Source: Gordonia sp. UBA7599 (lineage in GTDB: Bacteria; Actinomycetota; Actinomycetes; Mycobacteriales; Mycobacteriaceae). From it: a stretch of 34,787 bases of DNA. Location: the NCBI GenBank assembly GCA_002477755.1, contig DLKD01000064.1, positions 1 through 34,787 on the forward strand. Reading direction: 5' to 3'. Position numbers and translations under genes: made by a program. The notes under the pieces were generated by a model that saw only the letters and a program-made list of their open reading frames with translations, was not told the DNA's origin and did not search any database. Below, piece by piece: positions 14,300 through 22,477 of this stretch (within the stretch, counting starts at the first letter, position 1; each line of letters starts with the position of its first letter).

Positions 14300-16077
14300 A
14301 TGGGGGAACCGGGGGCGTACGACGATCTGACGCCGTACGAGGCGCCGTCCGCGCCGCGCAACGTGCCGCTGGGCTATCCCGGCGTGTGGCCGCCGGACTC
14401 GGTGGTGGTCTCCGACAAGCGCATGTGGAAGGTCACCGACCGCGACGGTGCGACGCTCGCGTGGGACGAGACTCCGCCGGTGCGCCTCGGTGCCTGCCGG
14501 GTGCGCAACGTGCGGGCCGCCGACCGCCAGGATTCGTCGGCACTGCACCTCAACCGCTTGGCCGAGCAGCAGCATTGCGCATCGATCGACGCTCGCGCGC
14601 CGGTGGTGGCGATAGGTTCCAACGCGGCACCGTCGCAGTTGCGGCACAAGTTCCGCGACCGGCCTGAGGCGCTGTTCATCCCGTCCATCCGGGCCCGGGT
14701 CGGCGGCGTCGCGGTCGGCTACACCTCTTTCATCTCGCAGTTCGGCTACATCCCGGCAACCGTTTACCCCGACGCCGATGTGGGGAGGCCGTGCTGGCGG
14801 TGCAGTTCCTCGACGACCGTCAGATTGCCGAACTCGATGAATCGGAGTCGCCGTATTACCGGCGGGTCTGGCTCGACGCTCGCCAGGGCGTGCGCGTGGT
14901 GCTCGAAACCGGTGAGGAATTGCCCGGCGTGTACGCCTACGTCGCCGAGGGGGGACTGCGTACCGATGAGACGGGTATGCCGATCCGCATGCAGATGCCG
15001 GGGACGCCGGGCCTGACCCAGGCGCAGGTGCTGGAAGCGCCGACCGGGGATGACCTGCCGGACAACCCGTTCTTCGAGCTGCCCGACGAGATGGGCGCCG
15101 CCCCCCGCCGTTACGGGACGTTGCCGCCGGTCGGCGACGTAGAGGAGCCGCGCCGGCGCAATCCCGACGAATTAGCCGACGAAAAGCTGGCGTGGGTCGA
15201 CTCGAGCCCCGACGGGCTTGAGCGCGGCGGCAAGTCGGTCATCCGGCTGTGCCGGGAGGACCTGGCGCAACTGGGCAACCCGCCGTTGGTGTCGATCCGG
15301 TCGGCGCGCCTCGCCGCCCGCTACGGCGCGGCTGCGCCCGCGGCACTGGCCGCGGTGCACCCGTACAGCCCGGAAGATCCGGCCGAGCCACCGGTCGGGC
15401 ATGTGCAGGTCGACCACGTCCTGCGGATGGGTTGCGGCCTCGAGCGCGGTGACGTCGCAGCGCTGCGGCCCGCCTACGTCGACCGCGTCCGCTGGTTCGA
15501 CTGGATGCTGGGCAGGCCGACGTACCTGACGATGCGCGTCACGTTGGCAGACCCGGCGTCGGCCGAGCGCGACATCGTCCTCATGCCGCGGCTGGCGATC
15601 GACATTCTCGGCGTCGAGAGCGGCGACTACATCGTGATGGAGGGCTCACCCGACGAGGACGGCAGGGTTCCGTCGGTGGTTCTCAAGGTGTTCGAGGTGC
15701 CCTCGGATGTGGAGGACAACCGCCGGGCCGTCACCGGCGGATCGTGGGGAGCGCGGTTCCCTGCCGGCGTCGAGACCCTCGGCATCAACCAGGACCTGCC
15801 GATGGCCTTCGTCGACGCCGAGCTGCGCGCGCGGCTTGGCGTGAACGGCCAGACGCTCGGGACGGTGCGTGTGCGCCCCGGACGGCTGCACCGGTTCTAC
15901 GTCGAACTGCGCGAGATCCTCTTGGTGCTAGCGGTGGCGCTGCTCGGCGTCGTCACCGTCGTCAACGAGACCCCGGTGCAGATCGCCCTGATCGTCGCGC
16001 TCGTGGTGATGTCGACGATTCTGGTCGTCGGCCGCATGCGGCGTCGGCTCTCACACCGCTCCAAGCGGCGGCGGTAG
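14300..16077 (+). pseudogene. Conserved actinobacterial membrane protein, frameshifted near 14782
   Basis: Two reading frames together make one protein of about 590 aa. Frame one starts at ATG 14300, 6 nt after sodC, and is good to about 14782 (APVVAIGSNAAPSQLRHKF ... GYIPATVYPDADVG); it then becomes nonsense and stops at 15016. The logical continuation GEAVLAVQFLDDRQ lies in the next frame from 14782. The switch is at GTGGGGAGG: one extra G in this run would restore a single frame. So this is a one-base deletion in a G4 run, an assembly error, or a slippage site. I do not recognise a function for the N-terminal part; GSN-type wording is faintly like gamma-glutamylcyclotransferases. Confidence 0.7.
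14791..16077 (+). CDS. C-terminal fragment of the frameshifted membrane protein, intact frame
   Basis: Uninterrupted 428-codon frame from a GTG at 14791, which is probably not a natural start. Residues 1-110 complete the N-terminal domain of the frameshifted gene; a Pro/Arg-rich spacer follows. Two similar segments, SVIRLCREDLAQLGNPPLVSI and IVLMPRLAIDILGVESGDYI, have the look of double-psi barrel strands as in the N-domains of Cdc48-like proteins; this is a weak resemblance only. Residues about 371-411 form two transmembrane helices, and the end is strongly basic (RMRRRLSHRSKRRR), so the bulk is extracytoplasmic or cytoplasmic with a C-terminal hairpin anchor. No known function. Confidence 0.6.
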   Translation: MLAVQFLDDRQIAELDESESPYYRRVWLDARQGVRVVLETGEELPGVYAYVAEGGLRTDETGMPIRMQMPGTPGLTQAQVLEAPTGDDLPDNPFFELPDEMGAAPRRYGTLPPVGDVEEPRRRNPDELADEKLAWVDSSPDGLERGGKSVIRLCREDLAQLGNPPLVSIRSARLAARYGAAAPAALAAVHPYSPEDPAEPPVGHVQVDHVLRMGCGLERGDVAALRPAYVDRVRWFDWMLGRPTYLTMRVTLADPASAERDIVLMPRLAIDILGVESGDYIVMEGSPDEDGRVPSVVLKVFEVPSDVEDNRRAVTGGSWGARFPAGVETLGINQDLPMAFVDAELRARLGVNGQTLGTVRVRPGRLHRFYVELREILLVLAVALLGVVTVVNETPVQIALIVALVVMSTILVVGRMRRRLSHRSKRRR

Positions 16078-16092
16078 CCAATCCCTCCGCGC

Positions 16093-16431
16093 CTACTCCT
16101 GGTCGGGAGTGGGGACCTCGGTGGGGGAACGAGTGAGGCCGCTGTCGGCGCGCTGCTCCCGATAGGCCAACTGCCCGATCCGCTGGGCCACGACCGGTGC
16201 GGTGATCATGACGAACAGTCCCGCCAGGATCAGCATCCCGATGTCGACGTTGTGCCCGAGCCGCACTCCAGCGCCGGACAGCACCAGCAGCATCCCGAAC
16301 GTCTGCGGTTTTGTCGCGGCGTGCATGCGTGAGAGGGTGTCGCGGAAGCGGAGCAACCCGATCGATGCGGTGAGGGCGACCAGCGCGCCGGTGAGCACCA
16401 GGACGGTGCTGATGATTTCGGCGGCGCTCAT
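16093..16431 (-). CDS. mrpG: Mrp cation/proton antiporter subunit G
   Basis: Membrane protein of 112 aa with three predicted helices. LRFRDTLSRMHAATKPQTFG is the highly conserved MnhG/PhaG block between helices one and two. It is a small obligatory subunit of the multi-subunit Na+/H+ (or K+/H+) antiporter. Its ATG overlaps the mrpF stop (TGATG); a GTG one codon earlier is possible. Last gene of the operon; the 15 nt after it separate it from the convergent frameshifted gene. Confidence 0.93.
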   Translation of the reverse strand: MSAAEIISTVLVLTGALVALTASIGLLRFRDTLSRMHAATKPQTFGMLLVLSGAGVRLGHNVDIGMLILAGLFVMITAPVVAQRIGQLAYREQRADSGLTRSPTEVPTPDQE

Positions 16432-16700
16432 CACTGATCATCCCGGACGCGGAAGCGGGCGACGGCGATCGACCCGATGAAGTTGACCAGGGCGATCGCG
16501 GCGATCGTCGCCACGACCGACGAGTCGCCGCTCATCCCGGCCCACACGGCCAGACCGGCCATGGTGACCGCGATCGCCATGTCCAGGGAGATCAGCCGGT
16601 CCAGCGTGGTCGGCCCGGCGAGCACGCGCACACTCGTGAGGATGGCGGCCGCCAGGAGCATGCCCGCGGCGATCAGCCACAGGATGTCGATGGTGCTCAT
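16431..16700 (-). CDS. mrpF: Mrp cation/proton antiporter subunit F
   Basis: Membrane protein of 89 aa with three helices. RVLAGPTTLDRLISLDMAIA, carrying the family's P-T-x2-D-R core, followed by a third helix VATIAAIALVNFIGSIAVARF, is diagnostic of MnhF/PhaF. The ATG at 16700 overlaps the mrpE stop (ATGA), and its own stop overlaps mrpG, so translation is coupled through the operon. Role: subunit of the Mrp antiporter complex. Confidence 0.93.
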   Translation of the reverse strand: MSTIDILWLIAAGMLLAAAILTSVRVLAGPTTLDRLISLDMAIAVTMAGLAVWAGMSGDSSVVATIAAIALVNFIGSIAVARFRVRDDQ

Positions 16701-17407
16701 CGCAGCTCCCTCCCGTCGGCCTCGCGCTGGGCGAGGACGCGGTTGTGATACTCGTCGTCGATCCCGTGGTACGGGCTCGGATGCCATTCGCTGTCGCGCT
16801 CGAACGCGTGGATGAAGGCGCGCTCGACAAAGGCGATCTGTCGGTCGAAAGCAGCGACCTTCCGGGGTGTCGACAGGTCGAAAACGTGGATGTAGAGCAT
16901 GCGCCGACGGTGGTCGATCTCGACGACCAGAGTGCCGGGGACCAGGTTGATGTAGTTGATGGCCAGTGTCAGCACCATGTCGGACTTGATGGCCACTCGC
17001 CGTCGGACGACTGCGCCCAGCGGCGGACGGTGCGGGCGGACGGCCGCCCATGCCACCTGCATCGACGAGAGGAAGAAGTCGCGGATCAGCCGCAGGACGA
17101 GCAGGGTGATGGACACCGGGTGCAGGCGGCCCTCGACGGGGACCCGCGGCAGCGGCAGCAGTGTGATGATTGCGATCGCCATGACGAACCCGGCGAGGAT
17201 GTTCGCCCACGAGACGCGTCCCCACAGCAGCACCCAGACGAAGGTCAGCCACGACACTGTCCACAGCCGGACGCCGACCTCGCGCAGGTCGCCCCCCAGC
17301 CAGTCCGGGACCTTGACGTGCCCGGCCAGCCACACGAAAGCCTGCCCGCAGGCCCAGAAGATGCTCAGCAACGTGAGCCGCCAGGCGTTGATGAGTGCAG
17401 CGCGCAT
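16697..17407 (-). CDS. mrpE: Mrp cation/proton antiporter subunit E
   Basis: Protein of 236 aa, longer than the ~160 aa of Bacillus MrpE, mostly through an N-terminal extension and a hydrophilic C-terminus. The MnhE core is clear: WGRVSWANILAGFVMA, LLVLRLIRDFFLSSMQVAW, and the C-terminal soluble part SDMVLTLAINYINLVPGTLV ... LYIHVFD. Helices lie roughly at 10-30, 50-85 and 98-120. The last 60 residues are charged and cytosolic. The ATG overlaps the mrpD stop (TGATG) and its own stop overlaps mrpF. Structural subunit of the antiporter. Confidence 0.92.
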   Translation of the reverse strand: MRAALINAWRLTLLSIFWACGQAFVWLAGHVKVPDWLGGDLREVGVRLWTVSWLTFVWVLLWGRVSWANILAGFVMAIAIITLLPLPRVPVEGRLHPVSITLLVLRLIRDFFLSSMQVAWAAVRPHRPPLGAVVRRRVAIKSDMVLTLAINYINLVPGTLVVEIDHRRRMLYIHVFDLSTPRKVAAFDRQIAFVERAFIHAFERDSEWHPSPYHGIDDEYHNRVLAQREADGRELR

Positions 17408-19044
17408 CAGCGGCCCCCGATCCCGGTCACCGCGCGGATGTACACCGTGGGATCGATGACGTCGGCGGCGGCGCGGTCGGCGTAGTTCATGATCGGTCCG
17501 GCCCAGATCGTCATGGCCAGGCCGACGAGGACCATGGCCGCGGTCGGGACCACCATTCCCGGCGGCATCGATCCGACGTCGTCGCGGTCGGAGAAGGCGA
17601 TGTCGGTGCTCTCGTCCATCAACGCCGACGGCCGCTCGTCGGACAGGTCGCCCTCGGGGGCGTCGGCCCGGGCCCGCCAGAACGCCTTCGTCCAGATGCG
17701 GGCGACGACGTAGAGCGTCAACAGACTGGTGACCAGACCGCCGACGACCAGCGTCCACGCGAGCACCGATCCGTCCACGGCGCCAGCCTGGAGCAGTCCG
17801 ACTTTGCCGATGAAACCGGAGAACGGCGGGATGCCGCCGAGGTTGAGGGCCGGCACCAGGTACAGGACGGCCAGGACGGGACTCGCGATCAGCCCGCCGA
17901 GTCTTCGCAGCGACGCTGAGCCGGCCTGCCGCTCGATCAGCCCCACGACGAGGAACAGGGTGGTCTGCACGAGGATGTGGTGGGCGACGTAGTAGATCGC
18001 CGCGGCCATGCCGATCTTGGATGACAGCGCGATGCCGAACACCATGTAGCCGATGTGGCTGACGAGGGTGAACGAGAGCAGGCGTTTGATGTCGGACTGG
18101 GCTATCGCACCGGCGATACCGATGAGCATCGTCAACAGGCCGGCGATCATCAGCACCGAGTCCATCGACCCGCCGGGGAACAGCAGCGTGTGCGCCCGGA
18201 TGATCGCGTACACGCCGACCTTGGTCAGCAAGCCCGCGAACACGGCGGTGACCGGTGCCGGGGCCGTCGGGTACGAGTCGGGCAGCCACGTGGACAGCGG
18301 GAAGACGGCGGCTTTGATGCCGAATGCGACGAGCAGAACGGCGAACAGCGCGTTGCGCGTGCCGTCGGGGACCTCGCCGTTGTTGAGTCGGATCGACATC
18401 TCGGCGAGGTTCAGCGTTCCCGTCGTCGCATAGGCGAACGCGATGCCGAGCAAGAAGATCAGCGACGAGACCATCGAGACCATCACGTACATCGCGCCCG
18501 CGCGCACCCGGTCGATGCTGGCGCCGACGGTGAGCAGCACGTAACTGGCGGTGAGGAGCACCTCGAACGACACGTACAGGTTGAACAGGTCGCCGGCGAG
18601 GAAGGCGTTGGACACGCCGGCGCACAGGATCAGGTAGGTCGGCTGGAAGATCGACACCGGCTGTGCCTCGGTGCCGTCGCGCAGACCCTGGCCGATGGCG
18701 TAGAGGATGACCGCGAGCAGCACCGTCGACGAGACGACCAGCATCATGGCCGACAGGTGGTCGACGACCAGGGTGATCCCCAGCGGTCCGAGTCGTTTGC
18801 TGCGTTGCCCGCCGACGCCGGCGTCCCAGCCGCCGATGGCGATCGCTTGCGTCCCGTGCTGGCTGACGCCGAACAGCATCAGCAGCGAGGCGCTCAGCGA
18901 CGTGGTGATCGCCAGGACGGTGACGACGCGCTGCAGGCGTGGGATCCGCCCGGCGACCAGCGTGATCGCCGCGCCGATCAGCGGCACCAGCGTCGGCATG
19001 ACGATGAGGACCGGGAACCAAGAGACGGGGACTGCGATGCTCAT
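17407..19044 (-). CDS. mrpD: Mrp cation/proton antiporter subunit D
   Basis: Protein of 545 aa, NuoN/NuoM-like proton-translocating subunit with about 14 helices. Motifs: DLFNLYVSFEVLLTASYVLL with the key Glu on helix 5; FGIKAAVFPLSTWLPDSYPT with the conserved Lys; APAPVTAVFAGLLTKVGVYAI; SDIKRLLSFTLVSHIGYM; and an AHHILVQTTLFLVVGLIE segment. A hydrophilic loop of about 45 acidic residues (near 460-500) precedes the last helix. The ATG at 19044 overlaps the stop of the mrpA-C fusion (ATGA), so the frame extending upstream to 19119 is not used. Length and motifs are normal for MrpD. Confidence 0.94.
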   Translation of the reverse strand: MSIAVPVSWFPVLIVMPTLVPLIGAAITLVAGRIPRLQRVVTVLAITTSLSASLLMLFGVSQHGTQAIAIGGWDAGVGGQRSKRLGPLGITLVVDHLSAMMLVVSSTVLLAVILYAIGQGLRDGTEAQPVSIFQPTYLILCAGVSNAFLAGDLFNLYVSFEVLLTASYVLLTVGASIDRVRAGAMYVMVSMVSSLIFLLGIAFAYATTGTLNLAEMSIRLNNGEVPDGTRNALFAVLLVAFGIKAAVFPLSTWLPDSYPTAPAPVTAVFAGLLTKVGVYAIIRAHTLLFPGGSMDSVLMIAGLLTMLIGIAGAIAQSDIKRLLSFTLVSHIGYMVFGIALSSKIGMAAAIYYVAHHILVQTTLFLVVGLIERQAGSASLRRLGGLIASPVLAVLYLVPALNLGGIPPFSGFIGKVGLLQAGAVDGSVLAWTLVVGGLVTSLLTLYVVARIWTKAFWRARADAPEGDLSDERPSALMDESTDIAFSDRDDVGSMPPGMVVPTAAMVLVGLAMTIWAGPIMNYADRAAADVIDPTVYIRAVTGIGGR

Positions 19045-21296
19045 AGCTGCGGCCCCCTTCCATCGCGGTGCTGGAGTTCTCCGAGGCCCTCGTCCTCGTC
19101 GGGGCTGGGCACCACGCAATACGTGTCGTCGTCCTCGTCGGGGCTGTGCAGCTCGTCGACGACGTCGTCGGCATCGTTCATGAGGAGGTCGGTCTCAATG
19201 ATGACGCGGTGCAGCGCCTCGAACTGTTCGCGCGTGAGCGGGTGGCCCTCGTCGTCGAAAAGGTCGCCGGCGGCGGTGTCGGCGAGGGTGAGCGGGTCGT
19301 CGCTCCGGTCGCGGTCCCCCGCGGTCTCCAATGAGCCGCCGAGGATCTTCACGTCCTCGGGATCGTCGTCGACGTTGTCGTCGTCCTCGCCCTCGTCACG
19401 GTTGAGGACGTAGAGGCGGTAGACGAGCGCGAGCACAAAGGCTGCGACGCCCATCATGATGACAATGGCGGTGAGGATCATCGCCTGAGCGAGCGGATCG
19501 GCGTCGGCGGCACGGCCGGCGTCGTGGCCGCGGATCGGCGGATTGCCGCTGTTTCCGGAGACGACGAGGATCAGGATGTTGACCGCGTTGCCCACGAGCA
19601 TGAGGCCCAGCAGCATCTTGATGAGCGACCGGTCCATCAGCAGGTAGGCGCCGCAGCTCACGATGCCGCCCAGGACGATGATGAGGGGAACGTTGATGCT
19701 CATCGGGCGGACGAACAGGTGGTCGCGCAGGGCGCGGACCAATAGGAAGGCGCCGATGCCGCCGACGATGGCGATGGTCGAGAACAGCACCGGCAGTCCG
19801 AATCCGTGCCACAGCGCGAGGTGTTCGAGTGGTTCGCCGAAGTCGGGCAGCGTTACCGCGTACGGCTCGAACTCCTTGCCGAGCCGTCCGGCGGCGAATG
19901 CGGCGACGATGCCGAGCACGGCCAGGACCGCCGGGGGGACGAGGAACATCGCGTGCGGGTGGTGGGCTCGGGTGACCGCCAGGCTGGGGCCGGGGCGGAC
20001 CTTGCGGCCGAAGGCGCCCCACAGGAAGCGCGTGGAGTAGGCCATCGTGATGGCGGCTCCCGCCAGCAGTACGAGGTCGAGGCCGTGGGAGCGCCACCCG
20101 GGCAGCGCCCCCGATGTCCAGACCGTGCCGAAGGCGGCCTCCTTGGCGACGAAACCGAAGGTGAACGGCAGGCCCGCCATGCTGGCCGCCGCCACGGCGG
20201 CGATCACCGCGAGCACGGGCATCTTCTGTCCGAGTCGCGCGAGCTTGCGCAGGTCGCGGGTACCGGTGGAGTGGTCGATGATCCCGACGACCATGAACAG
20301 TGCCGCCTTGAACATGGCGTGGGCGACGAGCATGGTGACGCCGGCGAGGGCGACGTTGGCGTCGCCGAATCCGAGGAGCACCATCAGGAAGCCGAGCTGC
20401 GAGACAGTGCCGAACGCGAGGATCAGTTTCAGGTCGAGCTCGCGCAACGACCGCCACCCACCGACGAGCATGGTCAGCGAACCCAGACCCAAGACCATCA
20501 CCTGCCACACCGGCAGCGACGCGAAGCCCGGTGCCAGGCGCGCGACGAGATACACGCCGGCCTTCACCATCGCCGCGGCGTGCAGGTAGGCGCTGACCGG
20601 GGTCGGCGCGGCCATGGCTCCTGGCAGCCAGAAGTGGAACGGGATGATGGCCGACTTCGACAGCGCGCCGACGAGGATCGCGGCGATGGCGATGTCGACG
20701 TAGACGGAAGAGGCCGGTGGATGGGCGATGAGGTCCGAGAGCAGGTAGCTGCCGGTGCGGGTGCCCAGGGCAATGATGCCGCCGAGCATGGCCAGTCCGC
20801 CCAGCGTGGTGACCAACAGGGCCTGCGTCGCGGCGCGTCGCGAGGAGGCGCGAATCCCGTAGAAGCCGACCAGCAGGAACGACAACACCGTCGTGATCTC
20901 CCAGAACACGTACAGAATCAGGGTGTTGTCGGAGACGACCAAGCCGAACATGGCGGTCGCGAAGGCGAGCATCTCACCGCCGAACATCGCGACGCGCGGG
21001 CGCATCGCGTCGAAGTAGTTCGCGCAGTAGCAGAGGACGAGGGCGCCGATCCCGAGGATGAGGACCGCCATGACGGCCGACAGCGTGTCCATCCGCATGT
21101 CGAACGTCATCTGTAGCCGAGGGATCCACTGGACCGATTCGACGCGGGGACCGTTGGTGGGCCAGTGCGTGAGGACCCATACCAGGGCGGCGACGGGCGC
21201 TAGGGCGATGACGTAGAAGCCGCGTGGACCCAGCCACCACATCACGGCCGGCGCGACCAGCGCGGCGACCGAAAGTGCGATGAGGGTGCTTAGCAA
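19041..21296 (-). CDS. Fused Mrp antiporter subunit MrpA (N-terminal part) - MrpC
   Basis: One frame of 751 codons. Residues 1-531 are the NuoL-like N-terminal part of MrpA: TTG start, DTLSAVMAVLILGIGALVL, LYVFWEITTVLSFLLVGF with the key Glu, LSKSAIIPFHFWLPGAMAAP, TPVSAYLHAAAMVKAGVYLV, HAMFKAALFMVVGIIDH. The region expected next in MrpA (DUF4040 and MnhB-like C-terminus, some 400 residues) is absent. Residues 532 on begin MSINVPLIIVLGGIVSCGAYLL and are a complete NuoK-like MrpC with three helices ending VYRLYVLNR, then a 115-residue acidic tail. No separate mrpB exists in the operon. Start: GGAG 8 nt before the TTG, no better codon in frame. No ribosome binding site is visible before the internal ATG at 19703. 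Confidence 0.88.
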   Translation of the reverse strand: MLSTLIALSVAALVAPAVMWWLGPRGFYVIALAPVAALVWVLTHWPTNGPRVESVQWIPRLQMTFDMRMDTLSAVMAVLILGIGALVLCYCANYFDAMRPRVAMFGGEMLAFATAMFGLVVSDNTLILYVFWEITTVLSFLLVGFYGIRASSRRAATQALLVTTLGGLAMLGGIIALGTRTGSYLLSDLIAHPPASSVYVDIAIAAILVGALSKSAIIPFHFWLPGAMAAPTPVSAYLHAAAMVKAGVYLVARLAPGFASLPVWQVMVLGLGSLTMLVGGWRSLRELDLKLILAFGTVSQLGFLMVLLGFGDANVALAGVTMLVAHAMFKAALFMVVGIIDHSTGTRDLRKLARLGQKMPVLAVIAAVAAASMAGLPFTFGFVAKEAAFGTVWTSGALPGWRSHGLDLVLLAGAAITMAYSTRFLWGAFGRKVRPGPSLAVTRAHHPHAMFLVPPAVLAVLGIVAAFAAGRLGKEFEPYAVTLPDFGEPLEHLALWHGFGLPVLFSTIAIVGGIGAFLLVRALRDHLFVRPMSINVPLIIVLGGIVSCGAYLLMDRSLIKMLLGLMLVGNAVNILILVVSGNSGNPPIRGHDAGRAADADPLAQAMILTAIVIMMGVAAFVLALVYRLYVLNRDEGEDDDNVDDDPEDVKILGGSLETAGDRDRSDDPLTLADTAAGDLFDDEGHPLTREQFEALHRVIIETDLLMNDADDVVDELHSPDEDDDTYCVVPSPDEDEGLGELQHRDGRGPQL

Positions 21297-21384
21297 CGGG
21301 CGCTCCGGCGAGATCGGTCTACTTCGGTCATCGGCGGGGTGTCATTTGCGAGTCACCCGCGGTTCTTACCCTACCGTTGCAGGT

Positions 21385-21804
21385 ATGGCCCGTTTTCCTT
21401 TAGGTCTTCTGCTCGCCCTGGTCGTCGTGCTGGGCGGGCTCGTGGTGTCTTGTGACTCGTCGGATCCGTCGGGGCCGGTCGGCGATGTGTCGCTGCCCGC
21501 GGACTTCCCACGCGATCAGGTTCCGTTGCTCGACGGTCGGCTGACTCAGGCGACGGGTACGCGCGCCGAGGGGTGGTCGCTGACGGTGCAGGGCGAGTAC
21601 GGCGGCCCCAACGTGTTCGACGCGGCTGTGTCAAAGCTGGTGAAGGACGGGTACACCGAGTCCAGCCGGACCGGGGACGGCGGCACGCGCACGGTGATCC
21701 TGTCGAAAAAGCACGATCGCGAGACCTACTGGGTCACCGTCGCCAGCTCGCCGCGCGCCGCGGGTGGTCCGAACTCGGTGTTCTACCAGGTCAGCGTCAC
21801 CTGA
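21385..21804 (+). CDS. Hypothetical lipoprotein
   Basis: Protein of 139 aa with a lipoprotein signal: basic start MARFP, a hydrophobic segment LLLALVVVLGGLVV, then lipobox V-V-S-C with Cys24. The mature part contains DFPRDQVPLLDGRL, GWSLTVQGEYGG and a closing Phe/Tyr-rich strand FYQVSVT; it is a small alpha/beta domain that I cannot assign. Similar small lipoproteins of this type are common in Gordonia-like genomes. TACCGT at 21372-21377 lies 7 nt before the ATG (leaderless type). Divergent from the Mrp operon and convergent with the CstR-like gene. Confidence 0.75.
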   Translation: MARFPLGLLLALVVVLGGLVVSCDSSDPSGPVGDVSLPADFPRDQVPLLDGRLTQATGTRAEGWSLTVQGEYGGPNVFDAAVSKLVKDGYTESSRTGDGGTRTVILSKKHDRETYWVTVASSPRAAGGPNSVFYQVSVT

Positions 21805-21815
21805 CCTGACCGGAC

Positions 21816-22076
21816 TCAGGCCAGCGAGAGGAAGAGGCGCTCAAGCTTGGCCTGGTCGACGTTGTCGGGCCCCTCGGTGCGCATGCAGTGCTGCAAACCG
21901 GTGGCCACCAGCGAGTAACCGCTGCGGGCGATCGCCTTGTCGACGGCGGCGAGCTGCGTCAGCGCGTCCTCGCATTCGGCGCCCTCTTCCAGCATGCGGA
22001 TGACCGAGGCGAGGTGTCCGTGTGCACGGCGCAGACGGGTGAGGACCGGCTTGAGCTCGTCGGCGGGGAGCTGCAT
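21816..22076 (-). CDS. CsoR-family repressor, CstR-like (two-Cys type)
   Basis: Protein of 86 aa, all-helical CsoR/RcnR/CstR family. Using the ATG at 22076, the two conserved cysteines are C35 (GAECEDALTQL) and C64 (GLQHCMRTEG), spaced as in CsoR Cys36/Cys65 and CstR Cys31/Cys60. The copper ligand His61 of CsoR falls on Gly60 here, so the copper site is incomplete. That pattern fits CstR, which senses sulfide/persulfide through a Cys-Cys link. The ATG overlaps the stop of the DUF302 gene (TGATG), so the two are one unit. A perfect GC-rich palindrome of the CsoR-family type precedes the pair. CstR rather than CsoR is inference. Confidence 0.85.
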   Translation of the reverse strand: MQLPADELKPVLTRLRRAHGHLASVIRMLEEGAECEDALTQLAAVDKAIARSGYSLVATGLQHCMRTEGPDNVDQAKLERLFLSLA

Positions 22077-22468
22077 CACGCCACCAGCTTCTCGAGCATC
22101 TCGGTGAGGCGCTGTCGTGCCGTCGCGGCGATGGGGCCCAGCTCGGCGGTACCGGTGAACTCCTCCATCGTCGCGGGGTCGAGGATCTCGATGTGGCTGC
22201 GCGCCTCGCCGTCAGCGGAGACCACGACGTTGCACGGCATGATCGCGGCGACGCGCGGGTCGGCCTGCAGGGCGGCGTGGGCGAAAGCGGGCTGGCAGGC
22301 GCCGAGGATGATCTTGGGCTCGACGTCGACGTCGAGCTTCTTCTTCAGGGTTGCCTTGATGTCGATCTCGGTGAGCACGCCGAAACCGGCGTCGGCGAGG
22401 CCGGCGCGCACGGCGGTGACCGCTTCGTCGTAGGGGAGGGGCAGGTCGGCGGCGATGGTGAACTCCAT
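22076..22468 (-). CDS. DUF302 domain protein
   Basis: Protein of 130 aa covering a complete DUF302 domain. The N-terminus FTIAADLPLPYDEAVTAVRAGL, the GFGVLTEID strand, the KIILGACQPAFAHAAL block and the MPCNVVV block (each with a Cys), and a final helix LTEMLEKLV are family-typical. DUF302 proteins are small, soluble, often next to CsoR/CstR regulators, rhodaneses or sulfur-handling genes; their biochemical role is not settled. First gene of the pair with the CstR-like repressor. The 20-bp operator at 22478-22497 ends 9 nt before the ATG. Likely derepressed when the repressor is modified. Confidence 0.87.
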   Translation of the reverse strand: MEFTIAADLPLPYDEAVTAVRAGLADAGFGVLTEIDIKATLKKKLDVDVEPKIILGACQPAFAHAALQADPRVAAIMPCNVVVSADGEARSHIEILDPATMEEFTGTAELGPIAATARQRLTEMLEKLVA

Positions 22469-22477
22469 ACCGCAATC

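Noticed and set aside
17410-19174. Open minus-strand frame upstream of and continuous with mrpE
   Set aside because: The part before 17407 is the mrpD gene in another frame; only the last 236 codons are MrpE.
18055-19413. Plus-strand frame of 452 codons opposite mrpD/mrpA-C
   Set aside because: Composition is Arg/Asp/His/Gln shadow of membrane codons on the other strand; no domain.
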